Source: Galaxea fascicularis
Taxonomy: Eukaryota > Cnidaria > Anthozoa > Scleractinia > Euphylliidae
DNA: 64,000 nucleotides
NCBI GenBank assembly: GCA_948470475.1
Contig: OX419337.1
Coordinates: 35,157,970 to 35,221,969 of the forward strand
Direction: 5' to 3'
Of this stretch, positions 12,001 through 26,400 are shown piece by piece; within the stretch, counting starts at the first letter, position 1; each line of letters starts with the position of its first letter. Under the pieces are notes generated by a model. That model did not search any database, was not told where the DNA came from, and worked only from the letters and a program-made list of their open reading frames with translations. The translations under genes and the position numbers were made by a program.

Positions 12001-15000
12001 AAACGTTTTACGTTTTGAGCACAACAGTGAAGAAACTATAATGAAAATTGAGTACAACTGTGAACAGAGCCTTTGGTAAGCTTCATTTTTCCGAGTGAAT
12101 TAGATTTCTCGCAGCAAGTGTGATTTCAAAACGGTTTTAAGACGGTATGAACGCAAGGGATTGTAGCATTTCATGCAGAAGTCATTAACGGATTTTGACT
12201 AACGAATGCATGGAACCCGCATATTGGTTTAACATTAAGATAAAAATGTCTCTGAACATTTGAGGGCGGAGACAAAAGCGGAAATGACCTCTCATCTTAA
12301 AGAGTTGTTTTAATTTAACATTACAAACATGAAAACTGCATCATTCAACTAGAAGTCACAGATCAAGTTTTTACCGTCTCTACTGCAAGGTCTTTCATCT
12401 TTCCACCTAAGACTTAAGAACTTGGCACTTTGATGTTCAGTAGATGTATAAACATGAATAAATCGCGGATAAATTAACTTCTTTTGTATGGCTTAGTAAA
12501 TTTTGGACAAGTTTATCTGTCATGGAAAATGACGATATAGACTAAGTACAACCCATACAATAACGCAATAGTTTTAGCAATAGAACAGAAAACAAGGCTC
12601 CAACTTCTCCAACCCCCACAAGGAATGCTATCTCATAACGCGAGACTTAACAAATTGACACTTTGAGGCTGAGTAGTTCGGTAAACATTTTAACAAATTT
12701 CTGATAAATCACATGTTTTGGTGTGGATTAGACCATTTTGGACAAGGTTATCGTAAGAAAGTATGCATCAAATTCCCAAATCCAAATAATCTTAAGGGGC
12801 CATTCCGGTCTAATGCTTTGTTTTCCGTACATTTCGCACTTTTCCGCCCAAACCTCGCCTCGATTACAGGCAGTCGAAAAATGGCTCCATGAGGTTGGAG
12901 TCCTTGCAACCGTAAATGCCAGTCTTTGGGAATTTTTTGGTCATGTTTGGATTGTTCCGAAGGAATGAAAGGATGGAGGAATTAATGTAAATTGGAAAAA
13001 AAATTGATTTGAAGGTGGTTAAAACTAAATTTAAAGTAAATAATTGGTAGACAAAGGCTAGATAGTTCGCCACGACAACAAGGTGCCCCTAAGCCCATTG
13101 GTGGACTAAATGATTTATGCATATATCCTTTTCTAACCTCTTTTCTTTCATTCTCAATTCACCCCAATTACCCAACGACCTGTAATAAAACAAAGAGCCA
13201 TTGATCTGCCCATAGACTGAACAACACTTGCTGTAAGGGGGATCATGCGGTTTGTTTGTTAAAACAAAACAAAAAAGTTGTTCCACCACCCATAAATGAC
13301 TCCCTTTGTCACGTTTTTGAAAACTGATGCTTTTTCGTGTTTCTCTCATCAAGTAAAATCACATATCCATAAATTAAAATGATTTAATTTCAAAATTATT
13401 CCAACAAATTCCTATAACGTTCGTATTTAAATCTAGTAAAATATTAACTTCGTTTTCCAACATATAAAAACAAAAACAAAACAAAAAAACAGTTTGACAG
13501 TAACACAAAAAAACCATCCCCAAAAGCTTTAGTTCCAGCTCTTCAGTCAAAGCTCACCCCACGACTCCACTGATCCAAAAGTCAGAATTTACTTTCGGCC
13601 AGTGGATTGCCAACGTAAACAAGCGTGTACAAACCGAGGAGAGACCTTTAAAATAAGACTGAAATCTCTGTTAATTCCTGCATGATGCACAGCTCATCTC
13701 ACGTCCTGGTCCAGTTCACCGCAACGTGAACGTTTTGTTTTGTAACCCTTATGACGGCACAAATGTTGGAAAGGTAAAATGAAGCCGCATTGTTGTTTGA
13801 AGTCGAAGGTTATCTCTGGCATCCATATTATTTTCAAGAGCCAAGAGAGTTGTAAATCCGTAAATTAAGAAAGCCAGTAAGTCTTTTAAAATAAAGCAAA
13901 GGTCATACCAATCCTACTTGGCCATGTATTAGGATTTCGTCTCCCAACACAAACACATCAGAAAAGAAAAAAAAAAACTGCTCAAAAACTATTGATGGCC
14001 ACACTTAATGATTTCAGAGCTCGAACCTCTTTGCACAACTTATAACCAGCACAATGAAACAGAGGAGTCCTGGTTTCCGATCGCGTGATATCAGAAATGC
14101 ATTGAAATAATATTAGCCTTATACTCGACGTTTGATTAATTTCCATCTCTTGACTTGCTACTCTTGATAATAGAAGTTAATTCAATTACAAGTTTTTGCA
14201 AAACAGTTTCAAAAGAAGTTCCTCCAGCCAATCACAGGGGACGCATGCTTATACGACCAACCAATCAGAACTTGAGTCGTCCACAAGTTAGCTAAAAAAC
14301 ATTGAGTACTTTCGACACCCAATCAAAAAAATACTCTGATACGCTTACAGGCGGACCAAAAAAAAAAGTCTACTTCACATTGATACTAGCGTTTTCTGGA
14401 TCTTTGGCCTGTGCCTGTACATTCCTGACATAAATAGGTCGATATGCTGTGTTTCAGTTTTAGTGTTCGTTTATTTGTTGTATTTTTTTGTCAGTATTTT
14501 ATTTTATCCAACGCTTTCACTCTTTTAACGAAAAAGAATGAAACTTGCAACTTATAACCAGCACAATTAAACAGAGGGGTTCTGGTTTCTGATCGCGTGA
14601 TATCAGAAATGCATTGAAATAATATTAGCCTTATATTCGACGTTTGATTAATTTCCATCACTAGACTTGCTACTCTTGATAATAGAAGTTAATTCAATTA
14701 CAAGTTTTTGCAAAACAAATTTAAAAGAAGTTCCTCCAGCCAATCACAGTGGACGCATGCTTACTCGATCCAGCAATCAGAACTTGAGTCGTCCACAAGT
14801 TAGGTAAAAAACATTGAGTACTTTCGACAACCAATCGAAAAATCACTCTGATACGCCAACAGGCGGACTAAAAAAATAGTCTACTTCACATTGATATTAG
14901 CGTTTTCTGGATCTTTGGCCTGTGCCTGTAAATTCCTGACATAAATAGGTCGATATGCTGTGTTTCAGTTTTGGTGTTTGTTTATTTGTTGTATTTTTTG

Positions 15001-17046
15001 TCCGTGTTTGATTTTATCCAACGCTTTCTCTCTTTTAACGAAAAAGAATGAAACTTACTAGAAGAGAATTCAGAGTGCACATGCTTGCAAACAGAAAATA
15101 AACCCAACTATTGCCCGGGAATTTTAATTAAGGAAATTTGATGAACAAGATTGCGAAAGCAGCTCCGGGCAAGCTAAATCCCATCACAGGTTCTCGCCTT
15201 AATTAGGATTACAATCGTGTTATCTTCATAGATTTTTCAAGTAGTTCAGTCGGTTCTATAAACCTTTTCTGTTTCTAATTATAAATGAGTCTTTAAAGTG
15301 TGTGTTTCTTAACAAAACAAGACCTGTACACATGTTAAACTGCAATTTTAACCGTGTTGAACTAGCATTGACCTATTTCTGTACAACATTTGTGTGTTGC
15401 AAAAGGAAGCTCAAGTTTTCGAAGTTATTATAAACAAGGACACGTCTTATCGCTCTTCAATATAACAGATGTTCGCGGACTACTAAAATGGAAAGAAAGT
15501 AACAAACAATTTAAACGCAACAACGACAACTGGGATACTACGAAAGCCAAAGCATTATGCAAAGCCTATAGCTAGGCTTCAAACAAATGATATTTTGAAA
15601 CAGTTGCTTCACAGATAAGTGCAAAGCGTTTTAAGCTATGTAGCTTATCCAAGGTATTCTGGAAAGCCAATTATCTTTTTTGACCAGCGAGATAACGGCT
15701 ATTTCAAGGACAGACCCGCAATAAGGCACAATACACTCATTCATAAGTTCCTTGAAACGTCCTTTGCTCAGAAATGAAGTTTGATTGAGCTATTTAAAAC
15801 CACAAGGAGCTTTTCCATATTTACGAAGAACAAAAAAAAAATGTAGACGTCTACTTGAAATTCCGCTACCACAACAGTGGGCAAATTTCACGAATATGAA
15901 ATTATCAGTAGAAAAGTGAAAAAAAAAACATTATGAAAGCAAACAAAACGAGACGAGAGCCAATTTCAATGGACAAAACTGCAGAGAAATTAACTATCAT
16001 GGCCTCCGAATCACTTTCCATCCGGCCAAACACTCTGGTTTGAAATTTCCAAAACTAGGCTGCAACAGCCACTAAGCTAAGATCGGTCAGCATGAATAGC
16101 AAAATAATTTTCCGGTATTTCACAGTTTACGCAACGTTGGAGCCGTTATCAAAAATTAATTTGACATTGATTTATGTAACTTTCCATTCCTCGCCATTAA
16201 TTCGAAGAAATTATGGCCGAAGGTTTTGGAATACGCTAAGACTTATCCCAAAACGAAAGGTTCGGATTAACTTGTCGATTTGGTTTTGCATTGTGGATTC
16301 GTTTCCGATTTTCTTTCCACTTTATTCATCTCATTTCCTGTGTCAAAACAAAGACCCGACAAGGTGATTTTCAATTTCTGGTTTACCAATATCTTGCAGA
16401 CATAAACATCTGCGAAAGCCAAAATTTTGCAGTGCAGTCAACAAATTGTAGATTGAAACGGTAATGCGAAATGTAAATCCCGCAGATTTTAAAATGATAG
16501 AAAAGACTCTTAGTACTCGAAATTAATACTGTTCCGCTCATTACAAATTTACAGATTTCATTTGGCAAACTGCGGACAGACACAACAACTCATTAACAAC
16601 AACAACAAGAAAAAAAAAGGTTTTGTTCCTAACCACTAATATAACCTTTCACATGTAGAAGTGAACACGACTGCTTTAGAACAAGAAGATTAAGGAGTCC
16701 TGTCTGTTATGGTTCACAAGGTGTGGGACGACGGGGCAGCAAATGAAGGCTACTATGCAGTGCCTCATCGTAGCATTGTTCGTGTTTTCAATTTCTCCAA
16801 GTGGAATATATCAAACACGAGAGACAGTGTTTCATCGGGATATCCAAACACCGAGAAGAGAGTTGAAAATACCACGCGCAGCGGAGTATTTTTGACGGAA
16901 TTCGAGGTGTTTGGATGGCCGATGAAACACTGTCTCGAGTGTTTGATATATCTTCTCAATTGAAACAAAAACTAAGGAATTAACGCAGAAGTAAAGTCGT
17001 CAAAATCTATGGTTATTAAGACCTGGTATCCAAACCCTCTTCACGG

Positions 17047-17081
<35 letters not shown>

Positions 17082-20006
17082 GATGAGTTTGAGAAGCCAT
17101 GGTCAAAATTCCACTTTAGGACTCTCAGGAGCTAAAGAACCTGACCAAACGATTCAATGACTTACGTTTGAATCTAACCAGACGCGAAGATCTTTGCGCG
17201 GATTCAGCATCACGGATCCCCAAAATCCAAATACAACTGGATGTAACCAACCAACACACAAGAAAGTTGGTCGAGTAACGCTTCCATCCTGCAAACCTCA
17301 TTTTTCGTTCTCATCGGTTTCAAGAACACATACCTCCAGTCTAAATTCTCTGACAGTGACGACGTGGAGTTTCCAAGTGAAGCAGAGACATGGGCGATAG
17401 TTATTCGATACCGTAATTTGTCGCCGCTCCCACTGGCAATTATTAGCAAACGGGCACGGTTAATACGTCTTCAAGGTCGACTAATCCTCTACAAAATAAT
17501 GCCTTAAATGATGATTTTGTTGAGAGATTTCTTTGTCGCCTCACGCAACTGAAACAGCGTTTGCTACGGGCCATACCTCGCTCGAGTAATGTTGCTGGCT
17601 CAATCGAACTGAAAGCTGCAAAGCACATCACTAAAGCTTGACGGACAGCTGTTTGGACTTGGACAGATTAAAACACCTTATTAAAATAGAGAAGTTTGCC
17701 CTTCAGAACAGTATGTTGTATTCACATTCCAAGGCAGTAATTTACAGGATATCTTTCCTTGAAGCTATGGAATATTTTTTTTCGTCGCAAAACTCCCAAA
17801 CAGAGGTAAAACAACAATAAAAAATTGTGAGCAATTAGTTTCGCTTTGAACTCGACGTTGACAGAAACCTTGTAGCCTGACAACAGGGCAGATTAAATGC
17901 CATTTAACACCTTTGTGGTCAAGGGGAACTTATAACCACGTCATGTTCTCTTAACTCTTTGGCCTGTCGATGAAAAGCCAAGAGAATGATATTCTAACGC
18001 AAGCTCTTGGGGAGTGATTTTCTCTACTGTAAGGCAATCCGCTTTAATCCTTCGAAAATAGAGATTTGAGAAAACGCATGGAAACCTTACCATCACGGAC
18101 ACTGGAGATAAACGGAGAAATTATCACGATATATATCAAATATCAGGGTTTTGCGGGCCCTGCGGTTAGAATTTTTCATCTTATCCACAGTGAACTGAAA
18201 GCGTTCTAAAATAAGAGTGCCAAGTGGACAGATGTTTAAATAGCAAATTCAGAATTATGGGAGGTCAGTTTGTGAACAAAGCGTTGTTAACAGTTTTCGA
18301 AGACATTTGCGGTTAATTTATTTATGTTACGAACCGCTTATTTGTTTGTGTTTACGATACTTGCACGATATATATGAGGCGGCAGTCTCGTTATCTCTTC
18401 TTGATCCGGTTCGGAAACGTCGCGCCTCAAAGGGGCTTTGAGACTGCAGATGCGGCATAGAAAAAAAAATGCAAAACTTAGAAAAACGTATGTGCTCCGA
18501 CAGTATCCAGGTAGTTAATTGTTCCGATAAGGAAGATTGCACAAGCAGTTGCGGTACTTTCTGGTTCCTGCCCTGATAAGATAAAAACTGAATCAGACTT
18601 CCTTTTCCTCTTCAGCGAAAACGAATCAGGCACCACCTCAAGGCCTTAGTTTATAGGCCTTTCTGCTATCAAGATGCGTGCTCTCCTGCAGTCCTAAATA
18701 TATTTCCTTTAGTATTTAGAATTTAGAATTCTTTTCTAATTCGATGGTGGTTATCAGAACTGACTGTATTCTCGAGACTTGACTAATCGCCCTAAAAGTT
18801 GGATTGTAAGAGGAAATAAGATGTGTAGAAACTAAGGCGATAAATTTCTTGCGCGGTACTACTGTGACAAACAACTTTACTTTGTCCTGGGACATCCAAA
18901 GTGGACTGAGACGAATTGTATGAATTGTCCTTTCGGATCCGACAAATTTCAGCACGGCTTTGACCGCAAACATAAAATACTGACGATGATTGTGGCTCTA
19001 TCGACAGAAACTGACCACTTTTCTCTCGGCGGGCGTTGACGAAAATTCATCATGCATATTTGTTAATCGGCAAAAAGTAGCAGGTACGTTTGGGTTCCCA
19101 GCAAAATCAGAAGAAAGCGGCTGAAAAAAAATGGAAGTCAAATTGCCTCAGATCGACAAGACAGAAACATCGTTTTGTTGCACGGTATTAATACAATGTT
19201 TCTCAGTGACAAAAAGGTGGTTTGTCGCCTTTAAGCTCCAAAATGTTTGATCTAAATTTAAGAGCTTTCTATGCGCGTGCCGGCAAACTTTGCATGCCTA
19301 AAATAGCTATTCACGATGCCCCATAATCAAAACAAAACACGACTTATAAGATAGAGAATCGCACCGGAATCGCGAGGTCACGGGTTTAAGCCCCGTTGAA
19401 GTCCTGAATTTTTTTCAGGCTTCTTTACGTAATTGTAAGAATTGCGATCAACACTGCGACGATCATTCTTCATTTAATTTGATTGTTTTTTACCGTTTGC
19501 TTTCTTTTTCTTTAATTTTGCCTCTTCTAATTCATAAGAATCAATGATTAACTAGATGTTGAAACATCTACTGACTGTCTTCAAAGCAATGTGGTCGCCC
19601 TTTATTTCTGTTTCTTCGTGCTAATTAAAGCTTATTCAAGGTTTTTGTTGTATTGTTCAACGGGTCTGTGATGAAAAGACTTCTTCCCGGTGGTCCACGA
19701 TAAGCCTCCCATGCAGTCACTATTAGAGGAGTCGTATTTCAACAAACGACCTCGCAGAGGCTAATGCAAACTGGAGGATTTAAACCTGGTGATGACGGTA
19801 CAAGCGCAGTGACCTGGCCTATAAATGCTAACGAGACTGGAGGTAACTTTTGACACAGACCTCATTGTTTTTCTCATGTAAATCACGTTTTTCTAAGGCT
19901 AACTAGTGTTCGGTTGTGATGAGAAAGCCAGAGGTTTGCATCAACAGCCTCACCTCCACTCACGGGCCAGGTCTCAATAACCCTTTCACTCCCGATAGTC
20001 CCAAAT

Positions 20007-20059
<53 letters not shown>

Positions 20060-20386
20060 AGAACCCCTTGGGAGTTAAAGGGTTAAAATGGACTATTGTC
20101 TGAATTTCGCGCTGTCGGCTCCTAAAGTATTTTTGTGCAATTGCGACTAGAAAAAGATGATGAATATGGCGCAAAAACATGCACTACGGTTACTTGGCCC
20201 TTGTTAAAAAACAGAGGCTGAAAAAGAAAATTGCTCCGCCTATATGGTTCGAAATCACAAACGCTTGTGGTTTCAAGTTGCGGCTTGAACACGACGATAA
20301 GTTCTTTAAAAAGTGCACTAAAAATTACTTAATGATGATAGTGATCCTAACGTTGATGACGATGACGATGGCGATGGTGATGACGG

Positions 20387-20418
<32 letters not shown>

Positions 20419-23400
20419 GTGATGATGATGGTGATGACGACAGTGATAATACAGGTTGAATAAAAGCTGAAAATCAATCTTTCTTTCAATCTTTCAGTAA
20501 ACCTTTAACCCTGGTTTCCATATCATGATGATCGCAAACTATCGCAGATCTAGACGATCGCGAAACGCAGATCGCAAACGAGCGTAAAGAGCGGGTTGTT
20601 TATAATCGGAAAGGATCGCAATGGCAAAGCTTCATCACATGTCGGTTAGAAGGAATTATCAAAAGTACAGTCTGTGGGTAATGTGCGCCCGGACTCAGTT
20701 AGTTGAAAATGTAAGATTTTCAATGGCAGAAAATACATTCAACATCTGCGATCGTCTATCCACCACAGAAGTGTGTTTTTATGATCGGAGGAGATCGCAG
20801 AAATGTTTGCGATCTGCGATCCGCGATCGCCAACGAACATATCGAAACCAGTCTTTAAACATGTTAAACTTGTTGTCCTCTGAATACAGTAGGCGTTCAA
20901 GTAGGAGCAACTTTTAGCCCAATATCCTGATACATGCTAAATACATTATTTTGCTAATGATCTGTTCCGGGTGAATTGTGGGTAGATCCAGTCCTTTATA
21001 GGGGCACACGGCCATTTTAGGACGTAATTTGAAATTCAAATTTTGGCCGTTTGCCCCCACAAAGGACTGGATCTACCCACAATTCACTTGAAACTGATCA
21101 TTAGCAAAATGGCGTATTGAAAATGATATAAAATGACAGACATTACTCACTTCTTTCTTTGCATTTCCATTCAAATCTACCTTTTCCATCAGGCACGAAG
21201 AAACAATCATCGGGTATCTCTGGTTTAGCTGTGGAAAATAGATTGAATATACAGAATAATTAATTATTTCACTTCCACGATCTCAATATTAATTCTCCTC
21301 ACTATCCGCCATACATTGCTTATAATGTTAACTCTGAGAATTTGGTGTTAAATCAAAGAATATCCTAACGTTGAGATTTTTCTTTATCCTCATCACCTCT
21401 TGATTCTGTTTGACAATAAAGGTCTTGATAGGCAAAACTCTACTTGGAATAATCAGATAAGGCTCTAGATCAGAACGGCATTGAGTCCCTTAATTATCTG
21501 TATAATTGGCGTCAGCTGTTGTGGACACCCTGCCTTAACCCAGTATTTGTTTATTTTTTGTTTACGTCGTTATGTTTTGTTTTTAGTCTATTTCTGATGG
21601 CGAAGTTTAATAAATAAATAAATTACATAAAATAAATAAAAACTTTATCTGACCTTCCGCTATAACAGCGGTTTCCATTTGAGCGTTGAAAGTAATTATT
21701 GTTTGCTCTGATTTTGGCTTTGTTTCTGGTTGGCAAAAAAATGCGCGCACCACTTTCTCAACCAGCGAGAAGCAAAACCAAAGCCAAACGTGAATTGCTC
21801 GCGCATTGTCCCGCGCTTGACGCCAGCTGTACGCTTTACATTTGTGTGTTGAGTGACCTCGCCTTTGAGTAGAAGCGAGGCCCGGGGTGACCTTGTTTTG
21901 ATACAGACCTCACTGCCTTTCTCATGTAAGTCATGTTGTTGTTATGCTAACTAGTCCACATTTACACGAGAAAGACAGAGAGGTTTGTATCAAAACAAGG
22001 TCACCTCCAGTCTCGCTTCTTCTCAAAGGCCAGATCACTCAACACAAAGCTGTAAAATGGGCTATCGCTGATCGGCATTGCGCTGTTTGCTTCTGTTGTG
22101 ATTGGGTAGAGTAATTGGAGTCGTTTTGGTTTAAAGACACCCAAATGAAAATCGTTCAATTGGATCACAATTCAGTCTTACTGAACGTTGCTTTTAGTGC
22201 AAGTCAAAAGGTTATGCGTTCAAAAAAAAAAGAGCAGCGCAAGTCAAATATCGTGTTGCGCATCCGGCGTCTTTCTGGCAAAAAACTTGAGAGCTGATGC
22301 AGATCATTATGATCACACGCTCTAAGAATAAAGTAATTTTCTTTGTGACAGAGGCTTAAGTAAGTCTTAACCTAATCGAGATGACTTTATGTTTACTGGA
22401 AATGTCTACATTTAAGCTCCCAATAAACGTTTGAGTACGTTCTTCTGATACGACTTGTAAAAATTCGACCACGGGCAGTGACGTCGCAATAGGAAAATGG
22501 GCGGCGATAATGGCCGCTTTATTGCATGCTTTTTTATTCTCTATTACTTCTGTTGAGACAGTTGAATTTGAAAACCGATATGAACTTGACAACAATCGAG
22601 AAACAACATAAATCGATTTCCACTCGAACATGTAGACTGATTTGAGTACAAGTACGAGATTGAGTACGAATACGACTTTTCAAATTGAGTTCAAGAGTTG
22701 TGTCAGCTATGTATAGTTATTTGTAGCATCAATCTTGTTTCTACAATTTCCTTATCTTCGGGTGAAATTGGACGAAAAGGAACATAAACTAAAAGGCACA
22801 CAAGTTGGTATTCTCTGGGATGATTTGTTGGACTAATACACGACAATTTACAAGTTGCGCGCGACGACTCAAACAATTTGTAGCTTTTCTGAGCGAACTA
22901 TAAATAAAAAATCGCACAACCTTCTCGTACAATAAAAATAGAGTTCAATTCCCAGAAGATTGATTTAACATAGCCGCCATTCCTTTGTTTTTCTCTTCCA
23001 ACACAAAACATCGTCGCCGTGACCTCAAGTAAGTGAACACACTCTATAACTGAGCTAAGAAAATAGCGAGATCAACGTGACAAAAGAAGACAAGGCTGAA
23101 AAATGCCGAAAAACATGGTCTCGTATCCACAGGACCGGGTATAATTTCCAACGAAATTCGCACAAGAACAAAATCTGGTGGTCTTCAGAAAGAATTAACC
23201 GCCACCACATTGTGCAACAGATATTGAGCAGCATTTTGTACGACTAATTTATTTGTTTGATTATCGGTTGGTAAGATGGTTGGTTGGCTTGGCAAGTTAT
23301 AGCCTGTTCCAGGCTCTCAGATAGTAGGGACCTTTAGATTTGAGTACGAATACGAGATCGAATACGAGTACGACTTTTCAAATCCTGTTCGCGTGCTTTA

Positions 23401-26400
23401 GATGATCACTAGTGACACAAATCTTGTTTCTACAATCTCAGGATCTCCTGGAAGGGTGAGGGTTCAGGGGAGGTGACTGGTTTGAAATTAAAAATTCGTA
23501 CTCGTACTCGATCTTGTACTCGTACTCAAATCTAAATTAAAGGTCCCTAGTGGAGGCGGGCGAACGAGACTGAGCGAGCAAAAAAATTAAGCGGAGACTG
23601 GGGGTAGCATGTGGGAGGAGGAAGAGCCTGTAAAACTTTCTTCAACGACCCTTTTCCGCCCACGTTTAGCTAATTAGGCATAATGTCAACTTGTCAATTA
23701 ACAGTAATAGTTTTCGGATTTCTGATATTGAAATTCACCCTTCAAAGTGCTAGTTGTTGCAAGAAAAATCTTACTGGAACATTCAATTGTTTGCTGCGAG
23801 CGAAAACAAGTACGGGGGGCCGATACTGTCGGCTCGCTTGGCTACAAGCTCGCAAGGCATGAAGCGATTTTAGTTATAAACATACGCTACAAATAAATGC
23901 TCCAATGAATGAGTTGTCTGTTTCCAGTCCCCTTCATTATTTCCACTATTTGCAAAGACTTATTGGATCGCCAAGGGGCCAAAAAAAGTATAATTTCTCG
24001 CCAAACGTTTTCTTTCTTAAAAATGTTTACTGAGAATCAATAGCTAGGTTTTAATAAAGAGATATCAGTAGTTCAAGTTCGATAGTCAGTCATGGGACCG
24101 GAGGTGATGATCACTGCGCAGTGTATGGATGAGATAATGACCGGCGATATCCAGAGAGACCAAGAGAGAGATGGCCATTTGGCAGAAGCAGCTCCAGTTG
24201 AAGTTGAAGTTCAAGGTCACCAAGAGCACCAAAGTTTGCTCAAATCATTTTGCTGCTGGATACGGATGTGATAGTTGCTGGACGCCAACGTGACATATGA
24301 AATTTTAGAGAAAGCGGAACAATAAGACAAGGCCGTCACCGAAGGATAGAACCGTCATCACGAAGAATGGGAAACAAGAGCAAACTACAAAGCCAGATGC
24401 AGATCCCTGGTCAGCGGTGAACGCGTTCTCGCCGAAGAGCCCTGGAGTAAAAGTGCTTCACCCTCGCCTAATTCCCACTCATGTACAGTAGCTACAGATG
24501 GAAACTCGGAGAGGGGGGGGGGGGGGGTAGTCCCTTACAAGTCTCATGAGCTGTCGAACTGAGCTGTACGTGCGATGGCTACGATGCCCGGGGGGTACTC
24601 GGTACTCTCATATATATGGTCTTTATGGTATGTGCAGCTGGGAATCAGATACTGTTTTGGTATAGATTAGGGTATCATTTTCCGCGAGCTGATCAGTTGC
24701 TTGAACGGGGCATCATTGCTTGAAAAGTTGCCTTAAACGAAATATAAAAAAATATATAACTTTTCTAAAACGAGGTTGTAAATCCTTATAAATATCTATA
24801 ATATTATATTGAAACAAGTTGCGTATTTCCTCCACCGAATGTTACTTTGAGCATAAAACCTAAACGGAGTCCAACCTAGAGGTCTTGTAATGTCAACGGT
24901 CTTACTTGGATAAAGGGCTTAGTTTCTTACGACTGTGTTAATTAATCATTTAATAGGTTAAAAGTACCATCAAAGTGTGTGGAGACTTTAACGGCTCTGC
25001 GCGTCTTTTTTTTTCTGTTTGAATGCGTGACTTACGTTAAACCCGTTTATCTAATTTTCCTAAAACTGTTTTAGTACATCGTAACATAATTTAATACGCT
25101 CACAGACTCAGACCATACTTATCAGCTTTTCACTTTTAAGCAAAAACCAGACGTTCTCATTTTTACCGTTGGAACATTGTTCTAAGGATGGCGTTTGTCC
25201 TCCAATAGAGTGTTTTCACATGACACCACGGCGGCCATGTTGGTGTTCCAAAACAAAGAAACGGCGGCCATGTTGATGTCCCATGTTAAATCTCTGGGAA
25301 GTGCATTATACTTTTATGAAAATTTCTTTTTTTGTTTCAGGAAACCAATATGGTTGAAAGTCACACGAGTGAAAACACTCTATAAACAACTCCACCACTC
25401 TGGAGAATCCCGGGAAAGGAAAGCTACCAAGAACGCTCCCCCCCCCCCCCCCACACACACACACACACAAATACCACCACTCTGGAGAATCCGGGGAAGG
25501 GAGGGATATTTTGTCTTCTGAGTGACAACGATAAAATAACCACATTAAATACATATAACGTTGCGTTAATTGAAACCCTTAGTTTCCAATTTCATTTGTA
25601 TTAGACAATGCCATGTGCGAAGGGAGAAGCCAATAAAGTTGTTATTGATACCAACAATCCCCCCCCCCCCCCAGTACAACCCCACTGGAGAATTAGGCGC
25701 GGGGAGGGCTACCTACATACTTAAACACGCACGTACAAAATATAGTAGAGAGCCTGGGCGGCGCAGGTGAATCATGTTGTGAACACCACCAAGGCGCAGG
25801 TTATCTGCTGTTATGATCACGAAAACAATCCGCTATCGTTTGCTGCACTCGGTAGCGTTGATACTTGAACGCAATGAGCAGCATATGACCTTGTGTAGAT
25901 AACACTGCTATTTGTTTAATCACTGTTAACGTGGCTTAGCATGTTAATGCTAGGCCGCTTTGTAAAGGAAATCTTACACAATTTAGATGAAAGCTTAAGC
26001 CAATGTTGTGAATAATTTTCTGAAGCGCTAATAGTTTTGGTCTTGTTTGCATGCCTAACCCAGAGGGGTTTAATCCCATGCTTATCTTTCCCACGTAGAA
26101 ATTATGAAAAACTCCATTTAATTCAGATTTGCGTTATCGGTGCACTTAAAGCGCACCTCTTGATTTTATAGATAAGGGGATAAGATGCCGTATCACTCGC
26201 TTTGAGTATGTACAGGTCAATATTTATACCTCAGTTGACCGGAATTAATTTACATTCGACAGTATCATAGATTTAGCTTGCACGAATTTCTGTACTCAAG
26301 ATATCGTTGACATTCTACTACCTCATCCAGAGATTCAATAGCTAAAACCATTTTGCCGGCACAGTGCCATATGTAGAGTGCGTGACGCGTGACATGTTAT

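Noticed and set aside
11843..12079. 78-codon plus-strand open frame with a GTAAGC after it
   Set aside because: Looks like a possible exon, but no matching neighbour exons or recognisable domain were found on that strand.
16709..16968. Open frames on both strands
   Set aside because: Produced by a palindromic MITE; no splice or protein signal.
17170..17245. Minus-strand exon-like segment with donor GTAAGT
   Set aside because: Phase 1 to 0 does not fit the collagen, and the GGATCCCCAAAATCC-type sequence looks like a repeat.
20179..20463. 94-codon Met-rich open frame
   Set aside because: Translation of a GATG/ATG microsatellite.
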